Shown: piece by piece, positions 43,125 to 52,691 of the stretch
How the letters are laid out: the number at the start of each line of letters is the position of its first letter
Numbering within the stretch: the stretch's first letter is position 1
Assembly: GCA_963787645.1 (NCBI GenBank)
Contig: CAWBDS010000003.1
Coordinates: forward strand, 868,001-932,000
Length of the DNA: 64,000 bases
Direction: 5' to 3'
DNA from: Palsa-504 sp963787645
GTDB lineage: Bacteria > Actinomycetota > Actinomycetes > Streptosporangiales > Streptosporangiaceae
Notes under the pieces: model-generated
What the model was told of the DNA's origin: nothing
Databases searched by the model: none
The model's input: the letters and a program-made list of their open reading frames with translations, nothing else
Made by a program: the position numbers and the translations under genes

Positions 43125-44297
43125 CGCCCGTGGCCCAGGGCGGCGGCGATGCGTTCGACGATCTCGGTGAGGATGGGCTGGGGGGTGGCGAAGTTGAGCC
43201 GGAACGCGCCCGGGCCGCCGTCGCCGAACGCGGGACCGTCGATGACCGTGACCTTGGCCCGCTCGTTGACCAGCTCGCCGGGCGAGGCGGGCAGGTCCAT
43301 CGCGGTGCAGTCGAGCCAGGCCAGGTAGGTGCCGTCGGGCGGGCGGTAGCGGACCTGGGGCAGGTGCCGGCCGAGCAGTTCGGCCAGCAGCCGGCGGCTG
43401 TCGTCCAGGTAGGCCAGCGCGTCGGCCAGCCAGGCCTCGCCGTGCTGGTAGGCGGCGGTATTGGCGGCCACGCCGGGGTTGGCGGCGCCGTGCGAGGCGA
43501 AGAAGCCCATCGCGTCCCAGGTCTTCCGGTCGGCATCGCTGGACACGATGACCTGGGCACATTTGAGGCCGGGCAGGTTCCAGGCCTTGGAGGCCGAGGT
43601 GGCGGTCAGCGTGTGCGCGGCGGCCGTGGGCGAGCTGGCCGCGTACGGCAGGTGGCGCTGTCCGGGATAGATCAGCGGGGCGTGGATCTCGTCGGCGAAC
43701 ACCCGGCCGCCGTGCCGGTCCACCACGTCGGTCAGCGCGGCGATCTCCGCGCCGGTGAACACCCGGCCCAGCGGGTTGTACGGGTTGCAGAAGATGAGCA
43801 GGTGCCCGCCGGCCCGGAAGGCGTCCTGGATGGCGTCCAGGTCCAAGGTGAACACACCGTCCTCGCCGCGCATCCGGACCTGGATGATGTCCCGGCCCAG
43901 GAAGCCGGGCACGGTCAGGAACGGCATGTAGGCCGGGGTAGGCAGGATGACCGGCGAGCCGGGGCGGGAAAACCGGGTGATGGCCAGCTCGAGCGCCTTG
44001 ATCACGTCCGGCACGGGGTGCACGTCCGCCGGGTCGACGGCCCAGCCGTAGCGGCGGCCCAGGAAGTCCGCGCAGGCCGCGACCAGCGCCGGCCAGCACC
44101 GGGGACAGGTAGCCGAAGTTCGCGTCGGCCGACAGCGCGGCCAGCGCGTCCAGGATGGCGGGCGCGGCGCCGAAGTCCATTTCGGCGACGGCCGCGCCGA
44201 GCCCGTCGGGGCCGGGTGCGGTCCACTTGAAGCTGCCGCGGGCGCGCAGCGTCGCCGCGGTGGTGGCGTCGATGGCCTGCCGGAGCGTTTGTGGCAC
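43121..44297 (-). CDS. PatB/MalY-type PLP-dependent C-S lyase, one frameshift
   Basis: Starts at GTG 44297 (QTLRQAIDATTAATLRARGSFKW), with GAAVAEMDFGAAPAILDAL. At about 44085-44095 a one-base shift leads to LVAACADFLGRRYGWAVDP and an intact remainder: ICNPYNPLGRVF-like segment (IFCNPYNPLGRVFTG), ADEIHAPLIY, and the PLP-lysine region TSASKAWNLPGLKCAQ. These are class I/II aminotransferases acting as cystathionine beta-lyases. Rejoined length about 391. It may make sulfide or pyruvate from cysteine conjugates; coupling to hypF is curious but of unknown meaning. Confidence 0.82.
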
Positions 44298-44346
44298 ATC
44301 GTTATCCTCGCACCTGGTCTGGCCGGGGCCGCTGAGGCAAGCTGAG

Positions 44347-45645
44347 ATGATGCCGCAGGAGGTACTGACCGCACCACGGGTCGTCACCGGCGAGGGGAGC
44401 GTCGCGGACGGGGCGGTGGTCATCGGGAACGGTGCGCTGGAGTGGGTCGGCCCGGTCGCCGGGCTGCCCGCGCAGTTCGCGGGGTGGGCGCGGTCGGACT
44501 ATCCGGGGGCGACGATCCTGCCCGGGCTGATCGACAGCCATGTGCACCTGGCCTTCGACGGCGGGCCGGATCCGGCCGCGCGGATGCAGGGCGAGAGCGA
44601 CGAGCAGCAGCTGGTGCTGATGCTGCACAGCGCGCGGGAGCTGCTCGGGGTGGGCGTGACCACCGCCCGTGACCTGGGCGCGCGGTCGTTCCTGGGCGTG
44701 GTGGCGCGGGACGCGATCGCCTCGGGCCTGGCCCGCGGGCCGCGGCTGGTGGTGGCCGGGCCGCCGGTCACCGTGACCGGCGGGCACTGCTGGTTCATGG
44801 GCGGCGAGGCGGACAGCGAGGACGACCTGCGGCGCATCGTGCGCACCCAGCACAAGCACGGCGTGGACCTGATCAAGGTGATGGCCACCGGCGGGTTCAT
44901 GACCAGCGGCTCGGCGCCGTGGTACGCGCAGTTCAGCACCGAGCAGCTGGCCGTGATCGTGGCCGAGGCGGCGCGGGTGGACATGGCGGTGGCCGCGCAC
45001 GCGCACGGCCTGGAGGGCATCCGGCGCGCGGCGGCAGCCGGGGTGAGCACGATCGAGCACTGCACCTGGGTGACCGAGACCAACGAACGGTACTTCGACG
45101 AGCGGGTCGCGGCTTCGATGGCCGAGCAGAAGATCGTGGTGTGCCCGACCATCAACGTGAACGCGCCGTACGTGGCCGAGCTGACCGGCATCGCGGTGGG
45201 CGAGCACGTGCGGCGGATGCCGGAGATGGGCGTCCGGATGATCGCCGGGACCGACGCGGGGATCGACCACACGCCGCACCACCAGTTCACCGGCGGGCTG
45301 GCGGCCATGGTCTCGATGCTGGGCTTCTCGCCCGCGCAGGTGATCGCGATGGCGACCACCGAGGCGGCGGCGGCGCTGGGCCTGGGCGCGGTGACCGGAC
45401 GGCTGGCGGCGGGGTACGAGGCGGACCTGATCGTGGTGGACGGGGATCCGCTGGCCGACGTCGGGGCGCTGAACCGGCTGCGCCGGGTGGTGGCGCGCGG
45501 GCGGGATTACGTGCCGGACAGCGGGCGGTTCGACGTCAGCGCGCCGGGGACGCCGTTTGCGTCCCCCGGCGGGGTGGGCGATCTGCGGCGGCTGACCGAG
45601 GCGACCCGGCTGCACCAGCCCGGTGGGCGGGTGCGGCGCCCTTAG
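44347..45645 (+). CDS. Metal-dependent amidohydrolase (prolidase/imidazolonepropionase-like)
   Basis: 432 residues from ATG 44347. Amidohydrolase superfamily motifs: GLIDSHVHLAFDGG (HxH), the lysine region DLIKVMATGGFMTSG (likely carboxylated Lys), AVAAHAHGLEGIRRA, STIEHCTWV, and GTDAGIDHTPHHQF (catalytic Asp). It hydrolyses a C-N or C-O bond of a small molecule, possibly a Xaa-Pro dipeptide. The gene is divergent from the PatB-like gene, with only 49 bp between start codons, and its 3' end overlaps the methyltransferase gene by four bases. Confidence 0.85.
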   Translation: MMPQEVLTAPRVVTGEGSVADGAVVIGNGALEWVGPVAGLPAQFAGWARSDYPGATILPGLIDSHVHLAFDGGPDPAARMQGESDEQQLVLMLHSARELLGVGVTTARDLGARSFLGVVARDAIASGLARGPRLVVAGPPVTVTGGHCWFMGGEADSEDDLRRIVRTQHKHGVDLIKVMATGGFMTSGSAPWYAQFSTEQLAVIVAEAARVDMAVAAHAHGLEGIRRAAAAGVSTIEHCTWVTETNERYFDERVAASMAEQKIVVCPTINVNAPYVAELTGIAVGEHVRRMPEMGVRMIAGTDAGIDHTPHHQFTGGLAAMVSMLGFSPAQVIAMATTEAAAALGLGAVTGRLAAGYEADLIVVDGDPLADVGALNRLRRVVARGRDYVPDSGRFDVSAPGTPFASPGGVGDLRRLTEATRLHQPGGRVRRP

Positions 45646-46508
45646 GGACGGCGGGCGGTGCTCAGGAAGGTGGCGGCCTGGACCCAGACGCCGTCGGGGT
45701 GCTGGCGGGTGGCGTACTGGCCGGCCAGGGCGGCCAGGATGGGCTCGGCCTGGCTGGGGTCGGGCAGGCTGGCGGTCAGGGTGCGGACGGCTTGCGTGCC
45801 GCGGACGTAGCTCATCACGTCGTCGGCGTCGGTGCCCAGCCAGGCTGGTTCGGTCAGCGGGGTGATCTGGATGTCGGTCCAGCCGGTGCCGGACAGCAGC
45901 GTGGTGATCTGCGGCGGGTCGGCGAACAGGTCGCCGGCCACCGGGCCGGTCCCGGGCGCGTGCGCGCCGAAGGCGCGCTTGGGAATGGCGAACATCTCGT
46001 TGTGCTCATCGTCTTGCCAGGTCAAGATGGCCAGACGGCCGCCCGGGCGGACGGCGGCGGCCAGGTTCGCGAAGGCGGCGGCCGGGTCGTCGAAGAACAG
46101 GGTGCCGAACTTGCTGATCAGCACGTCGAAGGTGGCCGGGCGCAGCGGGGCGGTCTGGGCGTCGGCCTGGACGAAGCCGGCGCTGGCCGCGGCGGCCAGG
46201 GCGGCGAGCTGCCGGGCGGCCTGGAGCATGGGGGCCGAGAGGTCCAGGCCTAGTGCGTGGCCGCCGTTGGTGCCTAGTGCGTGGCCGCTGCTGGCGCCGG
46301 CCGCGGCGGCCAGGGTCAGGTCGCCGCAGCCGCAGCCGATGTCCAGGACGCGCTCGCCGGGTGCGATCGCGGCGCCCCGGAGCAGGTGGGGGGTGAGGTG
46401 CTGATGCTGGGCCAGGTGCCGTTCGCGCTGGGCGACCCATTGCTGGCCGTCCGGGCCGTTCCAGCGCCGCGCCTGGGCCGCGTTGGCTGGCTGGCTCACG
46501 TCAGCCAT
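45642..46508 (-). CDS. Class I SAM-dependent methyltransferase
   Basis: 288 residues from ATG 46508; an upstream extension is open but low complexity. Motif I is VLDIGCGCGDLTLAAA (about residues 55-70). An unusual repeat GHALGTNGGHALGLDLSAPML follows at the acidic-loop position, where the phrase GHAL is duplicated. Then come DVLISKFGTLFFDDP and LRPGGRLAILTW-like (VRPGGRLAILTWQ). It resembles UbiE/COQ5-type methyltransferases; the acceptor is unknown. Confidence 0.82.
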   Translation of the reverse strand: MADVSQPANAAQARRWNGPDGQQWVAQRERHLAQHQHLTPHLLRGAAIAPGERVLDIGCGCGDLTLAAAAGASSGHALGTNGGHALGLDLSAPMLQAARQLAALAAAASAGFVQADAQTAPLRPATFDVLISKFGTLFFDDPAAAFANLAAAVRPGGRLAILTWQDDEHNEMFAIPKRAFGAHAPGTGPVAGDLFADPPQITTLLSGTGWTDIQITPLTEPAWLGTDADDVMSYVRGTQAVRTLTASLPDPSQAEPILAALAGQYATRQHPDGVWVQAATFLSTARRP

Positions 46509-46540
46509 GGTGCCCGCGGCCGGCGCGGGCAAACCGGGGG

Positions 46541-46711
46541 TCAGTGCATGCCCTGCAGGAGCACGAACGCTCCCACGCCGACCGCTACCACGATCAGCGC
46601 GAGCAGCACGCGGATGATCAGTTTCCAGAAGACCGCGCCGACCACCACGATGAGCAGGATGACGGCCCGGGCACTCTCGATGTCCTGGGCTGATGCTTGG
46701 CTGGGTACCAT
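46541..46711 (-). CDS. Small single/double-span membrane protein
   Basis: 56 residues from ATG 46711 with a strong GGGAGGGA site. After a polar start (MVPSQASAQDIESAR) come two adjacent hydrophobic stretches, AVILLIVVVGAVFW and LLALIVVAVGVGAFVLL, split by KLIIR. It ends at TGA 46541-46543, just upstream of the methyltransferase start, with which it may share a transcript. No family assigned. Confidence 0.6.
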   Translation of the reverse strand: MVPSQASAQDIESARAVILLIVVVGAVFWKLIIRVLLALIVVAVGVGAFVLLQGMH

Positions 46712-46789
46712 CGTCCCTCCCGAATGGCTCTAGCCAGATCACGGACACCGGCCGTGCCTTATTAGGGCGGCCCATGTCAGGATGACGGC

Positions 46790-48427
46790 ATGGTGGATCC
46801 GCGTGCGGGACAGCCCGCTGCCGCTTCTGATCTGATCGACGTGGCCAAGCTGGTGATCGCGTATTACGCGGTGCATCCTGATCCGGGCGAGACGGCGCAG
46901 CGGGTGTCGTTCGGCACCTCGGGGCACCGGGGGTCGGCGTTCACGGCCACGTTCAACGAGGACCACATCCTGGCCACCACGCAGGCCATCTGCGAGTACC
47001 GGGCCGGGCACGGGATCGACGGGCCGCTGTACCTGGGCGCGGACACGCACGCGCTGTCCGAGCCCGCACAGGTCAGCGCGCTGGAGGTGCTGGCCGCCAA
47101 CGGGGTGCGGGTGCTGGTGGACGCGCGGGGCGGGTACACGCCGACGCCGGCCGTATCTCGGGCCATCCTGGCCCACAATGAGTCCGGGACCGGACCGCGG
47201 GCCGACGGGATCGTGGTCACGCCGTCGCACAACCCGCCGCCGGACGGCGGGTTCAAGTACAACCCGCCCGACGGGGGTCCGGCCGGGACCGACATCACCC
47301 GCGAGATCCAGGACCGGGCCAACGAACTGCTGGCCGACGGGCTCAAGGCGGTGCGGCGGGTGCCGTACGCCCGGGCCATGGCGGCCGACACCACCGGGCG
47401 ATACGACTTCCTGGACGGCTACGTGTCCGCCCTGCCCCAGGTGGTGGACCTGCCCGCGATCCGGGTCGCCGGGGTGCGGATCGGCGCCGACCCGCTAGGC
47501 GGAGCCAGCGTGGCCTACTGGGGCGAGATCGCCAGCCGCTACGACCTGGACCTGACCGTGGTCAACCCGGACGTCGACGAGACGTTCCGGTTCATGACCC
47601 TGGACTGGGACGGCAAGATCCGGATGGACTGCTCCTCGCCGTACGCGATGGCCAGCCTGATCGCCCGCCAGCACGAGTTCGCGATCGCGACCGGGAACGA
47701 CACCGACGCCGACCGGCACGGCATCGTCACCCCGGACGGCGGGCTGATGAACCCCAACCATTACCTCGCGGTGGCCATCGACTACCTGTACCAGAGCCGG
47801 GAGGGCTGGCCGGAGACGGCCACCGTGGGCAAGACGCTGGTCAGCTCCTCGATGATCGACCGGGTAGCCGAAGGCCTGGGACGCGAGTTGCTGGAGGTAC
47901 CGGTCGGGTTCAAGTGGTTCGTGCCGGGGCTGCTGGACGGGACGGTGGCGTTCGGCGGCGAGGAGAGCGCCGGGGCCTCGTTCCTGCAGCACGACGGGTC
48001 GGTGTGGACCACCGACAAGGACGGGATCATCCTGGCCCTGCTGGCCGCCGAGATCACCGCCGAGACCGGGTACTCGCCGTCCGAGCGGTACCAGGACCTG
48101 ACCGAGGAGTACGGGAGCCCGGTCTACGCGCGGGTCGACAGCCCGGCGACCCGGGAGCAGAAGGCCGCGCTGGCCCGGCTGTCGCCGGACCAGGTGCCGG
48201 CCAGCGAGCTGGCGGGCGAGCCGATCACCGCGGCGCTGACCACCGCGCCGGGCAACGGGGCGCCGATCGGCGGGCTCAAGGTGGTGACCGCGTCGGGATG
48301 GTTCGCGGCCCGGCCGTCGGGCACCGAGGATGTCTACAAGCTGTACGCCGAGTCGTTCCGCGGGCCGGAGCACCTGGCCGAGATCCAGGACCAGGCCCGG
48401 GAGATCATCGCCGCCGCCATTGGATGA
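46790..48427 (+). CDS. pgm: Phosphoglucomutase, alpha-D-glucose-specific
   Basis: 545 residues from ATG 46790. Signature motifs: FGTSGHRGSAF, active-site TPSHNPPPDGG with phospho-Ser146, metal loop GNDTDADRHGIV, sugar-binding GGEESAG, and phosphate-binding RPSGTEDVYK at the C-terminus. It interconverts glucose-1-phosphate and glucose-6-phosphate, feeding glycogen, trehalose and nucleotide-sugar pools. Neighbouring alpha-glucosidase suggests glucan metabolism. Confidence 0.95.
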   Translation: MVDPRAGQPAAASDLIDVAKLVIAYYAVHPDPGETAQRVSFGTSGHRGSAFTATFNEDHILATTQAICEYRAGHGIDGPLYLGADTHALSEPAQVSALEVLAANGVRVLVDARGGYTPTPAVSRAILAHNESGTGPRADGIVVTPSHNPPPDGGFKYNPPDGGPAGTDITREIQDRANELLADGLKAVRRVPYARAMAADTTGRYDFLDGYVSALPQVVDLPAIRVAGVRIGADPLGGASVAYWGEIASRYDLDLTVVNPDVDETFRFMTLDWDGKIRMDCSSPYAMASLIARQHEFAIATGNDTDADRHGIVTPDGGLMNPNHYLAVAIDYLYQSREGWPETATVGKTLVSSSMIDRVAEGLGRELLEVPVGFKWFVPGLLDGTVAFGGEESAGASFLQHDGSVWTTDKDGIILALLAAEITAETGYSPSERYQDLTEEYGSPVYARVDSPATREQKAALARLSPDQVPASELAGEPITAALTTAPGNGAPIGGLKVVTASGWFAARPSGTEDVYKLYAESFRGPEHLAEIQDQAREIIAAAIG

Positions 48428-48431
48428 GCTT

Positions 48432-50154
48432 TTACTTGGCGTGGCGCCAGATGACCGACTCCCAGGGGCGGAGCTTGAGGTCCGGGAGCGACTGCGGCGG
48501 GTCCTGATCGGGCAGGCTGGTCAGGACGACCGCGGCGTGTGCCCAGTCGGGGTCCACGGGCAGGGTGGCCGCGGTCACCTCGGCGGAGAAGTTGGCCGCG
48601 ACCAGCAGCTCGGTGCTGGCGTCGGGGCCGCGGCGCAGGAAGGCCCAGATCGTCGGGTGGTCCGGCAGCAGCAGTTCGAAGTCGCCGTCCGTGACGACCG
48701 GATCGGAGTGCCGGAGCTCGATGAGCTTGCGGTAGTGCTCGAACACCGAGCCTGGCTGGCCCACCTCGGCGGCCGCGTTGACCGTGACGTAGTCCGGGTT
48801 GACCGCGAGCCACGGCGTGCCGGTGGTGAAGCCCGCGTTGGCCGAGACGTCCCACTGGACCGGGGTGCGGGCCTGGTCGCGGCTCATCTTGTTGATGGCC
48901 CGCAGCAGCGTGGCCAGGTCGACGTCGCCGCGCGCGGCGGCCTGGGCGTAGTAGTTGAGCGTCTCGATGTCCCGGAAGTCGCCGATGGCGGCAAACGGGG
49001 AGTCGGCCATGCCCAGCTCTTCGCCCTGGTACACGTACGGGGTGCCCTGATGCAGGTGCAGCACGGTGCCCAGGGTCTTGGCCGAGGCCACCCGGTGCGC
49101 GCCGTCGTCGCCGAACCGCGACACCGCGCGGGGCTGGTCGTGGTTGCCCCAGTACAGCGAGTTCCAGCCGCGCCCGGCCAGGCCCGCCTGCCAGGCCGCC
49201 AGCGAGGCCTTCAGGTCGGGCAGGTGCAGCGGGCGCGGGTGGAACTTGTCGGCGTCGAAGTCCAGCTGGACGTGCTCGAACTGGAAGACCATGTTCGAGC
49301 TCGTGGCGTTCCGGCGCGGTGAACTCGACGGCCTGGGCAATGGTGACGCCCGGCATCTCGCCGACGGTGAGCACGTGGGCGTCGCGGCCGGCGAACACCT
49401 CGCGGTACATCTCCTGAAGGAACTCGTGGTTGCGCGGGCCGCAGATGAAGTACTGGTCGGCGGGCCCGTACGGCGACCCGGGCCGGGGCACCACGTCCGG
49501 CAGCGACGTGACCTTGCTGATCATGTTGATCACGTCCATCCGGAACCCGTCCACGCCCCGGTCCAGCCACCACCGCATCATGGCGTAGATGGCCTGGCGG
49601 ACCTCGGGATTCTCCCAGTTCAGGTCCGGCTGCCTGGGCGAGAACAGGTGCAGGTAGTACTGGCCGGTGTGCTCGTCCCAGGCCCAGGTCGGGCCGGAGA
49701 AGAACGACTGCCAGTTGGCCGGCTCGGCGCCTGGGGTGCCCGGCGTGCTGCCGGGTCGGGGGTCGCGCCACCAGTACCAGTCCCGCTTGGGGTTGTCCCG
49801 GCTGGACCGGGACTCGGCGAACCAGGGATGCTCGTCCGAGGTGTGGTTGACCACCAGGTCCATGACCAGGCGCATGCCGCGGGCGTGCAGTTCTTTGATC
49901 AGCTCGTCGAGGTCGGCGAGGGTGCCGAACAGCGGGTCGACGTCCTGGTAGTCGCTGATGTCATAGCCGTTGTCGTCCATCGGGGACCGGCAGACCGGGG
50001 ACAGCCACATCACGTCCACGCCGAGGCGCTGCAGGTGGTCCAGATGGGCCAGCACGCCACGCAGGTCACCGACGCCGTCCCCGGTCGCGTCGGCGAAGCT
50101 GCGCGGGTACACCTGGTAGACGACCCACTGGCGCCACCGATCGTTCGGCATCAT
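48432..50154 (-). CDS. GH13 alpha-glucosidase / oligo-1,6-glucosidase, one frameshift
   Basis: From ATG 50154: WRQWVVYQVYPRSFADATGDGVGDLRG, LSPVCRSPMDDNGYDISDY, MDLVVNHTSDEHPWF, the nucleophile region DGFRMDVINMIS, and acid region HVLTVGEMPGVT. An extra base at about 49296 breaks the frame after ERHEL; the rest continues NMVFQFEHVQLDFD, then WNSLYWGNHDQPRAVSRF (transition-state Asp) and a C-terminal beta domain to 48432. Rejoined length about 573, normal. It cleaves alpha-1,6 or alpha-1,4 glucosidic bonds in oligosaccharides; no signal peptide, so cytosolic. Confidence 0.87.
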
Positions 50155-50160
50155 CAGGGC

Positions 50161-50907
50161 CTACAGACCGAGGTCGCCGAGTTCCTTGTGCAGGTCGGCG
50201 CGGGGGTGACCCTGACCGACCTGCAGTTCCTTGCTAGTCGTGGTCGGTGCGACCGGGGGCCGGGTCCGGACCCGCAGGCCGCGGCGGGTGCGGAAGATCC
50301 AGCCCGAGGCCAGCCCGCCGACCAGGCCGCCCAGGTGGCCGATCCAGCTCACGCCCGGGGTGCCCGGGATGGCCACGGTCAAGATGTAGGCGTAGGACAG
50401 GGCCATGACCACCGCGGCCAGCGCGTCGATCAGGTTCCGGTCGATCAGCCCCCGGGCCAGCACGTAGCCGAAGTAGCCGAAGATCAGGCCGCTGGCGCCC
50501 ACGGTCACTTCGCTGCTGCTCTGGAACAGCCACACCGCCAGGCCGCTGGTGATGGCCACGATCAGCGTCACGCCCAGGAATTTGACCACGCCGCGGTAGG
50601 CGGCCAGCAGGCCGAAGACGAACAGCGGCCCGGAGTTACCCTCGATGTGATCCCAGTTGAAGTGCAGGAACGGGGCGGTGAAGATGTCACCCAGATGCCC
50701 GAGGTTGCGCGGCACGATGCCGTAGCTGAAGTCCAGGTGGTAGTGGTCGGACCAGTTCGCGATCTGCAGGATCCAGATCAGCCCGATGAACCCGACCATC
50801 AGGAAAAACGCCTTGCGGGCCTCGTCCACGTCGATCTCGGCCGCCCGGCGGCGGTGGCCGGCGGGCACGGCCTGAGCAGACGTTCCTGGGCCGGGCACAG
50901 TGCTCAT
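50161..50907 (-). CDS. Rhomboid-family intramembrane serine protease
   Basis: 248 residues from ATG 50907. Six membrane helices with HFNWDHIEGNSGPLFVFGL (the H-x-x-x-N loop), the nucleophile motif VGASGLIFGYFG (Ser139) and catalytic His191 in SWIGHLGGLVGG. All three key positions of an active rhomboid are present. It cuts transmembrane segments of unknown substrates. Its stop is six bases upstream of the glucosidase start, so the two are co-directional and could share a transcript. Confidence 0.88.
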   Translation of the reverse strand: MSTVPGPGTSAQAVPAGHRRRAAEIDVDEARKAFFLMVGFIGLIWILQIANWSDHYHLDFSYGIVPRNLGHLGDIFTAPFLHFNWDHIEGNSGPLFVFGLLAAYRGVVKFLGVTLIVAITSGLAVWLFQSSSEVTVGASGLIFGYFGYVLARGLIDRNLIDALAAVVMALSYAYILTVAIPGTPGVSWIGHLGGLVGGLASGWIFRTRRGLRVRTRPPVAPTTTSKELQVGQGHPRADLHKELGDLGL

Positions 50908-51092
50908 GGTCCCATTGTGGCCCAGCTTTCCTGTGCCGGGGCTGGCTGGCGAGGGCGATTTCGCTGGGCGCGCCGTCATCGCGGGTTGAACACAGGTTGG
51001 CGATCAACCGCTGACCTGGAGTTTGGCCGGACGTACAGTGGCAAGAAGGGCATCATTACACGCAGCCAACCCTCAGCTGGCGGCGATGTCGA

Positions 51093-52190
51093 ATGGCTGC
51101 GGAGGTGGCCGTGTCTGCTGTGGTGTTCGGTCCGGGTGGGGCGCGGCATCGCCGCGGACGGCGGACGGCCCTGGTGCTGGGGGCCGGCGGGGTGCTCGGC
51201 GCGGCCTGGATGACCGGCGCGCTGGCCCGGCTGGCCGAACGGCTGCCGGATCCGCTGGCTGACGTCGACCTGGTCGTGGGGACGAGCGCGGGCAGCGTGC
51301 TGGCCGCCGCACTGCGCTGCCGGGCGCCGTTCGAGGAGATCGTGGCCTGGCAGCGCGGACAGGCCGCCGGCCCGCTGACCGAATCGGCCGCGCTGGCCGC
51401 CCAGGACGGCCCGCTGCCGCCGCTGCCCCGGATGCGCTTCGGCTCGGTGCCGCTGGCCTGGGCGGCATTCCTCGCCCCGCACCGGGTGCCACCCTGGGTG
51501 GCGGCCAGCGCCTGGCTGCCACACGGCCGGGCCCAGCACACGGAGCTGCGGTCGCTGATCGGCGGCCTGGCGGTCCGTGACGCGTCCGGCGCGACCAGCG
51601 CGGGCACCTCGGCCGGCGCGACCGCCTCGGGCGCTGCGGCCGGCGCGACCGGCGCGGGCACTTTGGCCTGGGCGGACGGGCGGACCTGGATCTCGGCGGT
51701 GGACTACGACACCGGGCAGCGGGTGCTGTTCGGGCGGGCCGGCGCCCCGCCGGCGTCCCTGCCCGAGGCGGTGGTCGCGTCCTGTTCCATCCCGGGCTGG
51801 TACGAGCCGGCCGTGATCGGCGGGCGGCGCTACGTGGACGGCGGCGTCCGGTCCATGACCTCGCTAGACGCGCTGGGCGACACCGACGTGAGCGACGTCT
51901 ACGTGCTCGCGCCGATGGCCAGCACCGAGCCCGACCATCCGCTCCAGCCGCACCTGCGGATGGAGCGGCGGCTGCGGCAGGTGCTGACCCTGGCCGTGGT
52001 CCGGCAGGCCCGCATGCTGGCCGGGCGGGGCAAGTGCGTGACCGTGCTCACCCCGGGCCCGCGCGACCTGGCCGCGATGGGGATCAACCTGATGGATCCG
52101 CGGCGCAGGCAGGCCGTGCTGGAGCTGTCGTTCCGGACTTCGGCCGAGGCGCTGGCCCGGCTGGACGGGACGGGCCAGCGCGCGGCGTGA
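51093..52190 (+). CDS. Patatin-like phospholipase
   Basis: 365 residues from ATG 51093. Oxyanion loop ALVLGAGGVLGAAW (26-39), nucleophile elbow VVGTSAGSVL (Ser65), and catalytic Asp in RRYVDGGVRS. This is a complete Ser-Asp dyad. A low-complexity Ala/Gly/Thr/Ser stretch (about 166-190) interrupts the catalytic domain. The stop codon lies inside an 18-bp tandem repeat. It is predicted to hydrolyse acyl chains from lipids; cytosolic or membrane-associated, as no signal peptide is seen. Confidence 0.87.
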   Translation: MAAEVAVSAVVFGPGGARHRRGRRTALVLGAGGVLGAAWMTGALARLAERLPDPLADVDLVVGTSAGSVLAAALRCRAPFEEIVAWQRGQAAGPLTESAALAAQDGPLPPLPRMRFGSVPLAWAAFLAPHRVPPWVAASAWLPHGRAQHTELRSLIGGLAVRDASGATSAGTSAGATASGAAAGATGAGTLAWADGRTWISAVDYDTGQRVLFGRAGAPPASLPEAVVASCSIPGWYEPAVIGGRRYVDGGVRSMTSLDALGDTDVSDVYVLAPMASTEPDHPLQPHLRMERRLRQVLTLAVVRQARMLAGRGKCVTVLTPGPRDLAAMGINLMDPRRRQAVLELSFRTSAEALARLDGTGQRAA

Positions 52191-52252
52191 AGCTTGGCTG
52201 CGGCGTGAGGCTTGCTGCGGCGTGAAGCTTGGCTGCGGCGTGAGGCTTGGCT
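52182..52252 (+). repeat. Four-copy 18-bp tandem repeat at the patatin stop codon
   Basis: Unit GCGGCGTGARGCTTGGCT occurs at 52182-52199, 52200-52216 (one base short), 52217-52234 and 52235-52252, alternating GAA and GAG. The first copy contains the TGA stop of the patatin gene, and the last touches the convergent OsmC stop. Each unit carries a TGA in the patatin frame region. Confidence 0.9.
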
Positions 52253-52691
52253 AGTGCTCGAGCGCGGCGTCGAGGGTGATGTCCACGCCGGTGAGCGCCT
52301 TGCTGACCGGGCAGCCGGCCTTGGCGTCCTGGGCCACCTTGGCGAACCCGGCGTCGTCCATGCCTTCGACCTCGCCGCGGACAGTGATCTTGATGCCGGT
52401 CAACTTGAACCCGCCCGCCGGATCGGGGCCGAGCGACACGTCGGCCTGCACGTCCAGCACTTGCGGCGTGCCGCCCGCCTGGCCGATCAGCGCGGATAGC
52501 TGCATCGCGTAGCACGCGGAGTGGGCAGCGGCGATGAGCTCCTCGGGGCTGGTGTAGCCGCCGGCCTCATCGGCGGCCCGCCGGGGGAACGATACCTCGT
52601 AGGTGGCGAGGCCCGAGCTCGTCAGCTCGACCTGGCCCTTACCCTGCTCCAGCGTGCCGGTCCAGGCGGTACGTGCGGTACGGGTTGGCAT
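52251..52691 (-). CDS. OsmC-family peroxiredoxin
   Basis: 146 residues from ATG 52691. Two catalytic cysteines of OsmC/Ohr proteins are present: C60 in AAHSACYAMQLS and C127 in AKAGCPVSKAL. Conserved YTSPEELIAAAHS identifies the OsmC subfamily. These enzymes reduce organic hydroperoxides with a thiol donor. The gene stands alone; its promoter lies in the 394-bp gap to the right. Confidence 0.92.
   Translation of the reverse strand: MPTRTARTAWTGTLEQGKGQVELTSSGLATYEVSFPRRAADEAGGYTSPEELIAAAHSACYAMQLSALIGQAGGTPQVLDVQADVSLGPDPAGGFKLTGIKITVRGEVEGMDDAGFAKVAQDAKAGCPVSKALTGVDITLDAALEH

Noticed and set aside
40878..44423. Single 1181-codon fusion of PatB-like lyase and HypF
   Set aside because: The middle part is out-of-frame lyase sequence; the lyase continues in the neighbouring frame to 43121 and HypF has its own ATG with ATGA overlap.
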